A stretch of DNA of 64,000 nt from Trachythela sp. YZ-2020 (GCA_016169945.1 JADLSH010000395.1:320501-384500), one strand, 5' to 3'; positions 32,380 through 44,050 are shown, numbered from the stretch's first letter. Numbers and translations: made by a program. The notes: generated from the letters alone by a model not told the origin.

Positions 32380-34260
32380 AATCGCTCAAGGACAATCCAA
32401 AACATTTTGGTCGTATTATAAGATCATCAATTAAACCAGTCGTATCCCTGGTATAGTATCCTATGGTGACATTACGGCTGTTGACTCATGTTCTAAGGCA
32501 GATTTGTTTAACACATCCTTCCACTCGGTGTTTAGTGCACCAGACAGGGGAGAACATATGGCATTGCTACCCAGTTTGAGCTATTTATCACCCACAATGT
32601 TATTGTGTACGATAACTCTCGACCATGCATGATAATTTTCTCAAAGCACTCCAATCTCTTGATATTAGCAAAGCAAACTGTGGTATTCCCAGCCGACTGC
32701 TAAAAGAATACGCGCAAGAGATTGCTCAGTCCCTGACTAAGCTATTCAATAAGCCACTTGCATCTGGGACATTTCCTTGTCAATGGAATGAGGCTAATCT
32801 AATACATATTCATAAATAAAATCGTAAGTTTGTGGTCAATAATTACCGCGGCATCTCTTTGCTTAGTCAACTATCAAAGATTCTAGAAAAAGGTGTCTTT
32901 GGTAGAACATTCGAGTTTGTTTCTCAAAAATTAACACAATGACACCATGGCGTTTTTCCTGGTCGGTCAACTATTACTCAATTGACCCAAGTAGTTGATA
33001 CGGTATGTTATCACATGCTTTAGATAAAAAACAACAAGTTGATGTAATCTATCTGGTCTTTTCTAAGGCTGCATAAACTCCATGCAATAGGTATCAGGGA
33101 TCCTATCTTGTCGTGGTTTAATAGCTATTTGTCAGGAAGGCGGCATCGTGTCGTTATTGATGGCTGTTCGTCTGAATGGCTGCCTGTAACTTCGGGAGTG
33201 GCTCAAGTTCTGTGCTGGGGCCGCTTTTGTTTTCGATTTTAATTTTATCAACGACATGCCTGACGTATTATCTGAAGGCACATATCTCCCGTTATTTGCA
33301 GATGATTCCAAGTGCTTTAGATTTGTTTTTAGTAGCTTGGATCAGACAAAACTTCAAGAAGATCTTAACGCGTTACATCTGTGAGCTAGCATTTGGGGGA
33401 TGGAGTTTAATGTGAAAAAATGTAAGGTTCTTAGGGTTGTTAGAACCCACACTGTTTTCGACCATCAGTATTATCTAGGAGACAAGGAAGTTAGTGTGGT
33501 TGGGTCTCAGAAAGATTTGGGGATTTGGTTAGCTACCGAATAATTTGAGCTGGAACTGTCATATTGATAATATATAAGTGTTAAAGCACAGAATGTGTTG
33601 GGCTTTTGTACCGCTCGTGTAGGGAAATAGACGATCTTAATGTAAAACGCTTACTATATGTTACTTGGGTCAGATCGATTCTGGAGTATGGTAGCCAAGT
33701 CTGGTCAACATATAAAAAGCGAAATATTACCAAGTTTAGCAGAGCAGGTTCAACGGCGTGCTTCACGGTTTATCTTAGGGAAGCATATTGAGTATAAAGA
33801 CCGGTTACTTCAACTAAAGCTACTGCCGCTTTATATGCGAAGGGAAATAGCTGATGTTGTTTTCTTATATAAAGCTACCGCTCGCCAACTGCGTAGAACG
33901 GATGATTTGAAACTTCTAATTCCATTTGCTCGAGCAGATGTGTATAAGTATTCTTATTTTGTAAGAGTTGCTAGATTATGGAATTCATTACCTTATGACA
34001 TCCGTTCTCCCCAGTCATTGCTTACATTCAAAAAATCATAGCAAAATTTAAATTTCTCTCGTTTTGCGTGCTTATTTTTGCCTGTTTTATCCTGTGACTT
34101 GTTTATTTAGCATAATGTAAATTGATAATTACAACTAATTTTTGTACGTAAATTTGGATTACTATAGCTAATAGCCAGGTGACCAGTCTCGAGGTATCTT
34201 GTATTCTGTTACTGGCATCTAATGCATTCAAATATATTGTTGTAAAATAAATATTTGATA
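32380..34260 (+). pseudogene. Second decayed LINE
   Basis: In changing frames: LKALQSLDISKANCGIPSRLL, NNYRGISLLSQLSKILEK, SWFNSYLSGRRHRVVI, a degraded GVAQ-SVLGPLLF box, LPLFADDSKCF (catalytic FADD), SILEYGSQVW, and a final frame 33658-34041 ending RLWNSLPYDIR. Non-LTR ORF2 in the same orientation as its left neighbour but a different family member. Many stops and frame changes make it non-functional. Confidence 0.75.
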
Positions 34261-34291
34261 TGTATTAAATTTTATTAAATACAAAATACAA

Positions 34292-34353
34292 ATACAAAAA
34301 CTAACCCTAACCCTAACCCTAACCCTAACCCTAATCCAACCCTAACCCTAACC
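34292..34353 (+). repeat. Interstitial telomeric repeat (CCCTAA)n
   Basis: About nine CCCTAA units with one CCAA variant. This is the animal telomere motif, here inside the chromosome and directly next to a tRNA-like sequence on the minus strand. Confidence 0.9.
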
Positions 34354-34404
34354 AACATAATAAATGTTTACAAATTACAAGGAGAAAAATTGTGGGAAAA
34401 AATC

Positions 34405-34500
34405 ATGATTGAAAAGAAAAGACAAGGAACTGAACCCAAGAACACGTGCGTACTTCCCAGAGAGTGTACCGCTAGACCACTGATAACCGCTGGAAACTTT
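34405..34500 (-). repeat. tRNA-like sequence, possible SINE head
   Basis: The minus strand carries an A-box-like AGTGGTCTAGCGGTACAC and a B-box GGTTCAGTTCC (34426-34436) at tRNA spacing. The stems are imperfect, so I do not call a functional tRNA. Downstream on the same strand come about 65 bases and then a TTAGGG array, which would be an unusual SINE tail. Confidence 0.5.
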
Positions 34501-34804
34501 ACGACAATAAATTGTATTTATGTTTCGCTTATATAAGCTAAGGTGGAATTACTTAATTGCTGCCGCAGGCAGCACTCCTAATTTTGACATGCTAAGATTT
34601 CTCCAGAGTTCACTCGACCCAGTCTTTCGAGCCGAGTTATGTATTGTCGAGATTTCGATCTCGCGTCTGTCCGCCAAGATGTCAGAATTCCGGGGGGCAC
34701 CGGGGGGAGTGAGAAAAATATTGAATAGGCAATTCCAGCTATCGCATTTGACTTGATGCAAATATACGATTTTTACGAACACTTCCCGAAGAAACCAGGT
34801 AAGT

Positions 34805-35935
34805 ATGACTTTATTTCTTTCTGCTAATATCCATCAAGGCGACGAACTGTTTAGCGTTCATTCTAGAGGCAAACAATGTGCTTTTATGAGTTTATCGGCG
34901 CTTCTTACAGCCCGAAATATCCCATTGTCCGCATGGTCGTTTACAACATTTAATAGCGTCTTAATACAAGGAGACAAGATGTACTTAAGAGCTCTGAATA
35001 ATGGCCTATTTAGTATTAGTCCTAGACCCTGGTGTAGAATTTTTGTTTATAGATAACTTACCAACAATTGTTACTAATTCACATGTAGTACGATGACAAA
35101 TAGTGGTATAAATCTACCTGTGGAGGTAGCTCAAAATATAAACAATCTACCTGTGGAGGTAGCTCAAAATATAAACAATCTACCCGTGGAGGTAGCTCAA
35201 AATATAAACAATCTACCTGTGGAGGTAGCTCAAAATATAAACAATCTACCCGTGGAGGTAGGTCAAAATATAAACAATCTACCCATGGAGGTAGCTCAAA
35301 ATATAAACAATCTGCCCGTGGAGGTAGCTCAAAATATAAACAATCTACCCATGGAGGTAGCTCAAAATATAAACAATCTACACGTGGAGGTAGCTCAAAA
35401 TATAAACAATCTACCCGTGGAGGTAGCTCAAAATATAAACAATCTACCTTTGGAGGTAGCTCAAAATATAAACAATCTACCTGTGGAGGTAGGTCAAAAT
35501 ATACACAATCTACCCGTGGAGGTAGCTCAAAATATAAACAATCTACCCGTGGAGGTAGCTCAAAATATGGAGCCCATTGAGGCACAAAATAACATTGATC
35601 TACCCATTGTGTCAGAAGAACAAATTGGCAAAAATGAAAACCAAATTTGGTTTATGACTTATGGAAAGGAGCTTCAAGGACTTGTTATAACTGATCGGGA
35701 AATTGAATTTCCTTACTATGATATTCATACAGCACTTTTGAATATTTTCTTGAATGACAGTCATGCTATTTTAATATTAGAGGGCTATATGATGGCCTTA
35801 ATAAAGCAAATGAATGATTTCTTTCTCTTTGACTCGCATGCCCGACACTCTAGTGGCATGCCTGATCCTAATGGCACTGCTGTTGTCATGAAGTTTATTA
35901 ATATTCTAGAGTTGAAATTGTACCTATGCAATTAA
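34805..35935 (+). pseudogene. Protease-like protein with fourteen 11-residue repeats
   Basis: The N-terminal part (34805-35030) reads HQGDELFSVHSRGKQCAFMS with a Leu-rich helix. The C-terminal part (about 35630-35935) has FFLFDSHARHSSGMPDPNGT. A Cys early in a domain and an FDSH box late in it fit papain-like peptidases of the herpesvirus-tegument (C76) or related type that occur in cnidarian transposon proteins. Between them are 14 copies of NLPVEVAQNIN. A segment at 35031-35092 continues the domain pattern in the next frame (IDNLPTIVTNS), so two compensating frame changes or a TGA must be accepted. The proposed activity is inference. Confidence 0.42.
35111..35573 (+). repeat. 33-bp tandem repeat, 14 units
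   Basis: Unit CTACCTGTGGAGGTAGCTCA followed by AAATATAAACAAT. The units are in phase with the codons (33 = 3 x 11). The unit lacks stops on the minus strand as well, which creates a 168-residue antisense frame that I regard as a shadow. Differences between units are few, so expansion is recent or homogenised. Confidence 0.92.
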
Positions 35936-36110
35936 ATAAATATAAAGCTTCCAAAAGCAAAACTAAAGGTAAAAATTATAATTATAAATTTTTTCACGCC
36001 GAAGTTTTGTCTACATTTATACAGTGCCAAATTTGCAATTGCCAAAATTTGTTATTGCGCCACGCGAACATAACATAATTATTTAGTACGTTTAATACTA
36101 CAAAACATGC

Positions 36111-36660
36111 TTAGGCAGCACTTTCCTTGCGATAGTAACTACTAGTATATAGGGTAAATGTGCACTTCCTGTATTTAGCCGTAAGTTTGGTACGCTTCGA
36201 AGCTCTCCGCATGTATTTCCCCGACAGCTTGTTGATGTTTTGCTTCTCTTCGATAGTGTCTGCTTGGGATTTTGTCATTTTCATGGCTTTACCGGCGTCC
36301 AGTAGCTGAGTTAAGGTGAGTTCCGGGTTTGTAGTTCTTTTATGCGAAGTTTGTGCGATGATAGGCAGTTCTGCACACAGTTTGGGTTTTAATTTCCCTG
36401 TCGTTGTCTGTAAACTCACAAGTCGTCGCTAGCTGTCGTAGACGAGTGTGAAATTCGGAAAATAATGTGCTCTCCTGCACTATCTTGCTTGGCCTTACGG
36501 AACACATATACCTCGTACTCTCGGTTCTTCTTGGGGGTAAAATGGTTTATTAACGCCGTTGTTTCCTTTACGTCGTCCTCTCCAGCCTCGGTGTTGCGTA
36601 TAGTGTTTCGAAGGTTTCATTCACGCTTTCTCCAGCATAGACCATAGGTGTTTTGCCTTG
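36111..36660 (-). pseudogene. Ty3/gypsy-type Gag fragment
   Basis: The minus strand reads HFTPKKNREYEVYVFRKAKQ, then, after frame changes, LTLTQLLDAGKAMKMTKSQA and a basic stretch up to RKCTF, where the zinc knuckle would begin. This order (F-x-PK-x-N, FR-x-x-x-Q, then LTL-x-x-L-x-x-GKA) is that of Gag proteins of Ty3/gypsy-like elements in marine invertebrates. It has several stops and no LTR or pol nearby. Confidence 0.6.
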
Positions 36661-36778
36661 TAGCTTTTATTTCACTCTTAAACGTTGAATTACAATACCA
36701 AAAGAACCCAGTTCCCTCGTGGTCATACGGGTTCTACAATCCCTACACACGTGACCTGTACTAGACTATAAACACTAC

Positions 36779-37070
36779 ACTGTTATTTTCAGGGAGTTAT
36801 TTTAACTCCCCTATTACTCCTTTTTGGGGGAGTTAAAATTTTAACCCCATATTTCGAGTTAATATAACTCCTTTATTGGGGTTACATTTTAACTCCGAAA
36901 TGACAGTTATTGTAACTCCAAAAGTGGAGTTAAATTGTAACCCCAGAAATGGAGTTATTTGTATTAACTCCGAAATGAGAGTTATTTGTAACTCGAAAAA
37001 ACGGATTATTTTGAACCTTTTTTGCTAACCCCCGTTTTTGGAGTTAAAATAACTCCCTGAAAATAACAGT
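36779..37070. mobile_element. Palindromic MITE built of GGAGTTA/TAACTCC units
   Basis: ACTGTTATTTTCAGGGAGTT at the left end is the exact mirror of AACTCCCTGAAAATAACAGT at the right end. The 292-bp interior repeats GGAGTTA and TAACTCC with AT spacers, so the whole strand can fold back in many registers. It is non-coding. Confidence 0.8.
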
Positions 37071-37171
37071 TTACAGGTATAAGGATGAAATTGAAAATAC
37101 AACATCATTACAGCTGATTTTAGCATATTAGTATTTTAGATCCAATTTAACTGTTTTGTGCGCAACAATAT

Positions 37172-37265
37172 GAGCTATAGTTAGACTTCAATTGGACAAA
37201 GAGTAATAGGCTATAGTTAGACATAGCTTACACTAATTGTCCAATATAAGTCTAACTATAGCTTA
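37172..37265. repeat. Foldback repeat
   Basis: GAGCTATAGTTAGACTTCAA and TTGGACAA at the left are mirrored by TTGTCCAATATAAGTCTAAC and TATAGCTTA at the right. CTATAGTTAG also occurs in the middle. Confidence 0.6.
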
Positions 37266-37309
37266 TTGCAATTTTAGTAAATTATAGTTAGGTGTCCATT
37301 TTCATGAAC

Positions 37310-37790
37310 ACGTTCGTGCCTTATGCAAGAGCTGCTATGGCACCATTAGAACACTAAAAAAAAACTTAAGAACTTCGCCGATTTTAGACTGAGGAAACAT
37401 TTAGCCGAATCTTTAATACTTTCTAAAATTGATTATTGTGACACTGTATTTATCCATTACCAGACATTTTACTCGCCCGTCTTCAACGCTTTCAATTCGC
37501 AGCCGCTAGTTTTGTCTTAGGACGATATGTTAATAATATAAATGACTTACTAAAGATCGGCTGGTTACCAATCCGAGAAAGAAGAGACTTCCACATCCTG
37601 AAACTGGTGCACAAGGCACTTTTCTCTTGTAGCTGGCGATCGTATGTTCCTCTGGCAAAAGTTGAACACACATGCACGCATCCTACGCTCAAGTAATGCT
37701 ACAAGACTTGTCATTCCCTTTGAAACGAACATATATGATCGAAAGGCAATTTTGTTATAATTGTTGGTGTATTTGTTGCTCTGAAAACAT
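37310..37790 (+). pseudogene. LINE ORF2 C-terminal fragment
   Basis: In shifted frames: FRLRKHLAESLILSKIDYCD, LARLQRFQFAAASFVLGRYV, IGWLPIRERRDFHILKLVH. This is the conserved C-terminal region of CR1/L2/Jockey-like LINEs after the reverse transcriptase. At least one frame change near 37450. Confidence 0.65.
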
Positions 37791-37799
37791 GGCCTTGCT

Positions 37800-40120
37800 T
37801 TATATACATATCTTTTCATTGAATTCCAGTTATTAAAAATATTCTAGATACCCGACTCGACCGCTGATTTACCGAATCCCTTTCCTGCAGCTGCAACCCA
37901 GCTCTCGTAGTCTCGTTTTACCCCTTTGGTTTGACGACCCTATTCTGACGAAGTTTATTCTGGTTTCGAGCAAATCATTATTTGTATAAAATCAAAGAGC
38001 CTGACTCATGATAATAACTAAAGAGTTTGACATTTTTCGAGAGACATCTATTACTGCCGTCGCTATGGTGGTAATGACGTTTCAAGATGGCAGTTTGGGT
38101 TTAAAATGCTTTAACCAAGAACTGCAGAGCTGGGGGGGGGCACCGATAATTTGTCATACATATTGTGATTTCTTTTTGAATACACATAAGCTACACATCT
38201 ATAAACAAGTATACTATAGAAAACATTATATACGCTAGCTATGATGACTATAAAAGGCTTTTTGTTAACGATCAACTCGATCACTGTTTTATACCAACAA
38301 TAATTGCAAAGAAAATGTAGGGAGCCACTTTAAAAGGCCTTTCCTTTCTTATTCCATGCTGTGTTTTGTTGAAAAATCCGTGCCGAGGTGAGTTCTGTAA
38401 CACACCAAGGTGTGTTTCTATAACACAGCAAGTGTGTCATCCGGCGCCCCTGATCCGGCGTCCCTGATCCTGTGCGGTAAATACAACATTGTTTAATCTT
38501 AAAAAGTATTTTAGTATTAATTCAAATACGTCATAGACTAAGAAACAACATATTAAATCTCAAAAACTTCAAGTGCGAAGTATAAAAATTTTATACTAAT
38601 AGCCTAAATCAGAGCTAAAAGAGTACATGATAACATACCTACTTTATATGGTTGGGCAATTGATAATTTTGTAGTTAAAAGTACAAATCGTATCACTATT
38701 TTATCATTTTGTACAAAAAATAGAAGAAATATAGTTTTACGTGTTACCATGGTTACAGTGATCGACTCAGTACTTCATGTTACAGTAACTTTTGGGGAGT
38801 AAATTGTTTGGTTCTAATGGGCGAAGGGATTCTGCATGAATGTATTTCTAGGTAAACACACCTTGATTAAACACACCGTGTGATAAAAATTTCATTGCGT
38901 GTCTTAACCGTTATAGTTGATTTTAAGTCGAAGAAAACTGCGTTCGAAGGATATGATTATGTGCATTGAACGAAAACATTTCTTGTACAGTCTGATTATG
39001 GTGCCGTGTTTCCAGCTTATTGCCGTGGGAATGGTTTATAAAACAGTATATAAAACTGTTTTAACGCGACAATTATGTGAAGAATGCATCTTCTTCTAAA
39101 GGATTTTAAAAGCACTCCTAAGCCAAATCCCCGCTAAGATCTTTTTAACCACGTTCTCGTTGAAAAATCGCCTGTGTCGAAGAGGATAGCTTGTACCATA
39201 CATAACGTTCAACACTGGCAAATTTCAATGAATAAATTGAAGCAAGAAATAATAAATAAGTTTGAAAGCCCGAGATGTTGCATCTTACGGATTTTAGAAT
39301 CTGAGAATTTGGAAAATCCGACAGTGAAAAGGTCTATTATTAATTGATATATATAAACAACACGAAAATTTAATTATTAAATAGAGGTTCAGCACACGGA
39401 CATTAAAGTAAATGAAAAGGCAATGTATTTGATCAATATATTATTTACCAGATCTCCGTCACTAAATAGATGACAAGTTTATTAGAGTTTTCCTGAAATC
39501 TATATATTAATGTTTGGCCATCGACTTTTAATAACGCTGCCCTTTGAGTACAATGGAGTAAACACGGCAATCATTTCCATGGCATTGTTGTTCACTTCCG
39601 CGTTCCTGCTTTATTCTGTGTCGACCATCGGTCCAAGACGGAACCGAATTACTCGTAAGGTATGTCGGGCATAGACCACTACTATTATTTAATGGTTGTA
39701 ACTAACATATATATATATCTTCTCATAAAATCGCGCATATCCATAAACACAAAATGGCCCTTTCTGTGCAAGAAAAAGTTAAATTTACTGATCTAAGCAT
39801 TCGCGTAGCATCACAAATTCTCACAACAGGGCTTATTGCAAAAAAGCTGTAGGTTTCCGAATACCGCCCTTGAAGAAGGTTTACTGGCATTAAAAAATAG
39901 ACGTTGCAAAGCAGTAAGTACAAGACTATTCGTATTAGTAGCAACAGTCAGCGCTCAGTTATAGGCTAGCAGTTCGACAATGGCCAACTGGCAAACCTAA
40001 CCAGGGAAAAGCCTGTATGTTTGGATATTATTTTGAGGAAGGTTGGCAAAACTCGTAATCCTCCCCAGAGATAGCTTATGTACCGACCTTAGATGTAATG
40101 TAAGGTCTGTGAGATTTTGC
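37800..40120. other. Intergenic with dispersed repeats
   Basis: The segment at about 38460-38760 is the second, uninterrupted copy of the repeat that carries the 3.5-kb transposon at 20507-23999. GGTGTGTTT-type units occur near 38400 and 38860. No gene is supported. Confidence 0.55.
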
Positions 40121-40124
40121 CAGG

Positions 40125-40540
40125 TTTTGGAGATTTAACTATGCATGTTTACCATAATAATACGCCCGCATATTGTCCAAATCTCGAGTGATTTTACTAA
40201 CCTTTTGGTATACTCATTATTCTTCTCTTTTTGTCTTATTATTTTTCGAGCATTCGAAATATATTTGATTTTTATGTTTATTTCAGTTCATGCTATTGTA
40301 GCTATATTATCGTGGTCAAAACAAATTTGAATTTCTGATATTTTGCTTAAACACCAAAAATTTATATATATTTTGAATCGCTAGGGTATGACGAGTTTCA
40401 ATATGCTTGGATGGACATCATACATGCAGTATTTAAGAAGTTATGATCGATTCTATACTAAAAGATGAGTAAAATCACTCGAGATTTGGACAATGCGAGC
40501 GTATTATTATGCCAAACATGCATAAATTAAATCCCCAAAA
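40125..40540. mobile_element. Long-armed foldback element, 416 bp
   Basis: The left arm (TTTTGGAGATTTAAC, ATGCATGTTTACC, ATAATAATACGC, GTCCAAATCTCGAGTGATTT) is mirrored over about 80 bases at the right (AAATCACTCGAGATTTGGAC ... CATGCAT ... AAATCCCCAAAA). The unpaired middle of about 230 bases is AT-rich without a clear gene. Confidence 0.75.
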
Positions 40541-41199
40541 TTAAGGATTTAATTTATGCAGGAACAAGCAATCGGACAAAATCCCACAGCTACCCTGGAG
40601 GAAGATTGAAAACGTTTTGCAACTCTGCTTTCTCTGTGGTGGGTGGTAAAGGGCCAAAAACACGCAGATGACTTTTCTTTTGGGCCATTTAATATTTAAT
40701 GTTTTACTGTTCGGTATCTTACTGTAACGTTACGGTACTAATAAAGTTGTTAAGTATATTTAATGCACATTTTCATTAATTGTTTTCAATAGGTTATTAT
40801 TTTTAAGAAACGGCTTACTGAAATGAACGCTACGTCATTTATTATGTTCATTAAATGGAACAGGAGGTTATTATTTTGAATAATGACCCGCATTTTTCGC
40901 TTGAATAAAAAATGAACTATTATAGGTTACAACTTTGCCTTTTATCAATGCCAAACTTACACCACAACAACTTGCTTTTTAAAACATCATTTTCCATCAA
41001 GCTTCGAACATTCTATATGCCCACACCGCTTTCTTCTTAATATTTTCTGGGATACTTCGCGAAGCCAACTCTTTCATACTTTTAATGCTGCATATCTCAT
41101 ACCGGTCAGATGTATTACAATTTATTAATGCTTGTCACCAACTATTCACATAAACTTTAGGCTATTTTCACCTTTTCTATCTCTCGTGTTTTTTCCAGC

Positions 41200-41620
41200 C
41201 TATCGACCATTACTATCCACCTGGTTTGGGCTTTCGAGAGAACTTCTCCGCTCTTCGAGCAAATCCAATGACTGGGAAAGTATTCCATCCAGCCCGTCGT
41301 CTTTCAAATATAAACAGTCCCTATCATTTGTCTTTTTAACCTCATTATCAAACTCTTCGCCAAGCGCTTCACGAAGAAAACTGAAATCTAGCCTTCTCGA
41401 ACAAGACTTCACTCCACAAATATCAATCAAATATCAATAAAATAATAACAAGATAGTTATTGAAAAACATTCGGCCCAAAAATGCAAAACATTCATAAAT
41501 TTTGTATATTGCACTTTCAAGGCGATAGGGTGCAAGGTCACTGAGATTTAGCTTTCCGAAGTTGTCCGAACGTGCGTCGACAATATACCCACGGCATCGC
41601 AACAAATAAAGCATTTTCAC
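41200..41620 (-). CDS. Two unrecognised minus-strand frames
   Basis: Two frames lie in order. 41620-41423 starts MKMLYLLRCRGYIVDARSDN. 41430-41200 is acidic and polar (CLYLKDDGLDGILSQSLDLL, then EERRSSLESPNQ). The second looks like real coding sequence by composition, but it has no family match I recognise and no convincing splice sites. The two overlap by a few bases in different frames. They could be a small host gene or a transposon leftover. Confidence 0.25.
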
Positions 41621-41869
41621 GAGAATTTCCGTAAAAGGGCTAGATTGGTCGTATTTACGAGTAGTCGTATTTACGAGTTTGTAGTGTGTAAACCAAAGGA
41701 GGAAAGCGAAATGAATATTTAATTAGTTGGTATTGTTGTTAATTTGTAAACAATACAAACTTCAGAGGTGTTTGAAAGGGGCTAAATCGGCCCGCATAGC
41801 GTTGTAAACAAACGGTAGTATTTTCATCTACATAGCATGCACTGAACCGAAGATATGAACATGCAGAGT

Positions 41870-41891
41870 CGTAGGTCATTTATGACCTACG
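41870..41891. repeat. Perfect small hairpin
   Basis: CGTAGGTCATTTATGACCTACG: 10-bp arms with a 2-base centre, 690 bp upstream of the GPCR start. It could be a binding site for a dimeric regulator, but nothing else supports this. Confidence 0.4.
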
Positions 41892-42580
41892 AACATTATG
41901 ACTCAACGACAAAGAGTAAAAATTTATTTGAAAAGTTAATTGTTGTCATGATCATGTTAAATGTGAATGAATGTCCTTGGCAACTGCAATTTTCCGCTCT
42001 TGCTTGTCACTCGTAGGTTTTAAATTTGTCAAAGAAATTGTTAATAAATTAATTGAAAAAAACACTTCTTCACCTTAAAAAGCTTAATCCCATATTTTGT
42101 TGCTAGTTTTGTGTTTTGTGGAACTGCGATATCCTTTATTTCTTTAATTTCATGGAGAGAGGTCACTACAAAACGACTTTGGGGAGCCATTTTGAAAAAA
42201 AGCATTATTTACTACTCCGGCTTGTAAATAATGCCTCAGATTTACTGCTCAGCCAACCAATCAAAACACTTGAAAAGCATTGTTTACCACTGAAATTATA
42301 CTAATAATTAATAATTAATGTAGTGTAAAAACTATTTTAATATATACTTTTTTGCCAACAGGCACCGCCGTTTCTGCCATGACTATATGCATTCTAGTAT
42401 CTATTATAATCCCTGTGTGTTGCTCTTACATGCTTAAGCAGTTTAATTTTTTGTATGTCTATATATTTAGTTTTACTTGCTAGAATAAAAAGCCATGACC
42501 TCAACGCGGTACTAAACATTTTGTTTTACATTTGTAGAGAGTTTGATGTCAGTTTTAAACAATTGTTATTACGGAGTACA

Positions 42581-43543
42581 ATGCCACCAGCAACCAATAA
42601 TACATATGAAGACGACGTGGTTGATCCGGCTGCACATGCGAGGTTTCCTGTAATGGTTTCGGTTTACATACCAACGTTCTTTGTTTCTGAAATAGGCAAC
42701 GCGTTTGTCATTTACTCGATTGCCTACCTCAAACGCCGTCAGCGCACGGCGATCGATAGTTACATCTTAAATCTCGCCATTGCCGATCTTTTAATTACAA
42801 CGTTGACGTTGTTAAACGCAACCGAGTACATGAATAACGAGTGGAAATTAGGTGAATCAATGTGTAAAATTCATGGTCAAATGTTGGAAGTATGCTACAC
42901 AGTCTCAACATTGACGCTTTTGACCATCAGTTATAACCGTAGAAAAGTAGTGAACGATCCTTTTACGATACTTAATGCAAGAAAAACATTAAAGCGAAAT
43001 ATTGTTTTAATATGGTTAGCTGCATTTGTCCTCACTTTCCCGTTGTTGTATGCTTACACAGTTGCGAAGAGAAACGGCAAATTACATTGTAGCAATACAA
43101 ACTTTGACGAGATGTCTCGACAAATATATTACTTACTGCAAACAGTTATTCTATTCTTCATTCCTGTTTCGATCATGATAGTGTCTGAACGAAAGATAAC
43201 CAAAGGTTTAAGGCAGCATTTCCAGATTTACCAGTCGACAATGGACATCAGAAATGCTCATTGGGAAAGAATAATTACACATGAAAAAAGAGTTAGCAAG
43301 TTTCTTACTGGGATATGGGTTGTTTTTGTTTGCTGTTTAACACCTTTCATCACTCTGCGTACCATAGACTATTTCGCATCTATTAGAAGAAACGAAATAT
43401 GGAACCAAATCTGGCACGTGAGTCAAGTATTGGTCGTACTTAATTCAGCTATTAATCCATTCTTGTACTATCGGACAAATAACAGGGACGGTGCTAATGT
43501 TAGCTGTATGGTTAAGATATTTTGTTGTATTCGACAAGAGTAA
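42581..43543 (+). CDS. Rhodopsin-family GPCR, single exon
   Basis: Seven-transmembrane receptor of about 320 residues, class A, probably of the peptide or amine type. TM1 has GNAFVIY. TM2 has LNLAIADLL. A Cys before TM3 (ESMCKIHG) can bridge to the second extracellular loop (LHCSNTN). TM6 has CCLTPF in place of CWxP. TM7 has NSAINPFLYY. The tail ends with two cysteines that could be palmitoylated. The end of TM3 reads SYNRRKVV where D-R-Y is usual, so the Asp is replaced by Tyr-Asn. The start at 42581 (MPPATNNTYEDD) is preferred over an ATG at 42455 because it gives a normal short N-terminus with an N-glycosylation site; the extra 42 residues are hydrophobic and odd. The ligand is unknown. 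No intron is needed. Confidence 0.85.
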   Translation: MPPATNNTYEDDVVDPAAHARFPVMVSVYIPTFFVSEIGNAFVIYSIAYLKRRQRTAIDSYILNLAIADLLITTLTLLNATEYMNNEWKLGESMCKIHGQMLEVCYTVSTLTLLTISYNRRKVVNDPFTILNARKTLKRNIVLIWLAAFVLTFPLLYAYTVAKRNGKLHCSNTNFDEMSRQIYYLLQTVILFFIPVSIMIVSERKITKGLRQHFQIYQSTMDIRNAHWERIITHEKRVSKFLTGIWVVFVCCLTPFITLRTIDYFASIRRNEIWNQIWHVSQVLVVLNSAINPFLYYRTNNRDGANVSCMVKIFCCIRQE

Positions 43544-43689
43544 GCATGCAACAGTTACATACGAGTTCAAGTACAGTTTGTGGTAAATATGCGATTTATA
43601 TATTGACACCACTTTAAATAAAAGAAAATGACTTAATGGTGATACTGTATAACTAACATAAATTAGTTAAAACAAAAAATATATACTGC

Positions 43690-44050
43690 ATGGGCTACTG
43701 TGAGCTGATATACGAATTCAAAAAAGCCTACAACAATGTGTGGAGAGAATGCCTATTTTTCAAACCAATAATAGGCATTCTCTCCATGTTGTAGTAAGAA
43801 ATTCATACCTTCAATGCTCAGTATATGTACTCTTCAGTTAACTTCTCGGTAAAATTGGATAAAAAAAGTACTCTATTCTTTAAATCCCATATTGTGGTTA
43901 AACAAGGATTTAATCTAAGTCCTACTTTATTCAATATGTTTATACACGATATACCCATTCTATTTAACAGTTCATGTGAAACAAATTTAAGCTGGTCACC
44001 TAACGCAGACGATTTGGTTTTGTTATCGGAATACAAGTCTGGTTAACAAA
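43690..44050 (+). pseudogene. LINE reverse transcriptase fragment with an internal palindrome
   Basis: EFKKAYNNVWRE (motif A region), then MYSSVNFSVKLDKK, VKQGFNLSPTLFNMFIHDIP (motif B) and NADDLVLLSE (catalytic ADD box). The frame is broken after the first motif by the palindrome at 43728-43794. Confidence 0.65.
43728..43794. repeat. Hairpin inside the LINE fragment
   Basis: CTACAACAATGTGTGGAGAG ... AATGCCTATT is mirrored by AATAGGCATTCTCTCCATGT ... TGTAG. The left arm is LINE coding sequence, so this arose by inverted duplication of that sequence. Confidence 0.6.

Noticed and set aside
34292..34353. A chromosome end
   Set aside because: The CCCTAA array is only about 60 bp, is followed on both sides by transposons and genes, and is therefore interstitial.
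34405..34500. A functional tRNA gene on the minus strand
   Set aside because: Acceptor and anticodon stems do not pair well. It fits a tRNA-derived repeat better.
35079..35585. A 168-residue antisense repeat protein
   Set aside because: It is the mirror of the 33-bp array, open only because the unit lacks stops on both strands. The sense frame continues into a recognisable domain and the antisense one does not.
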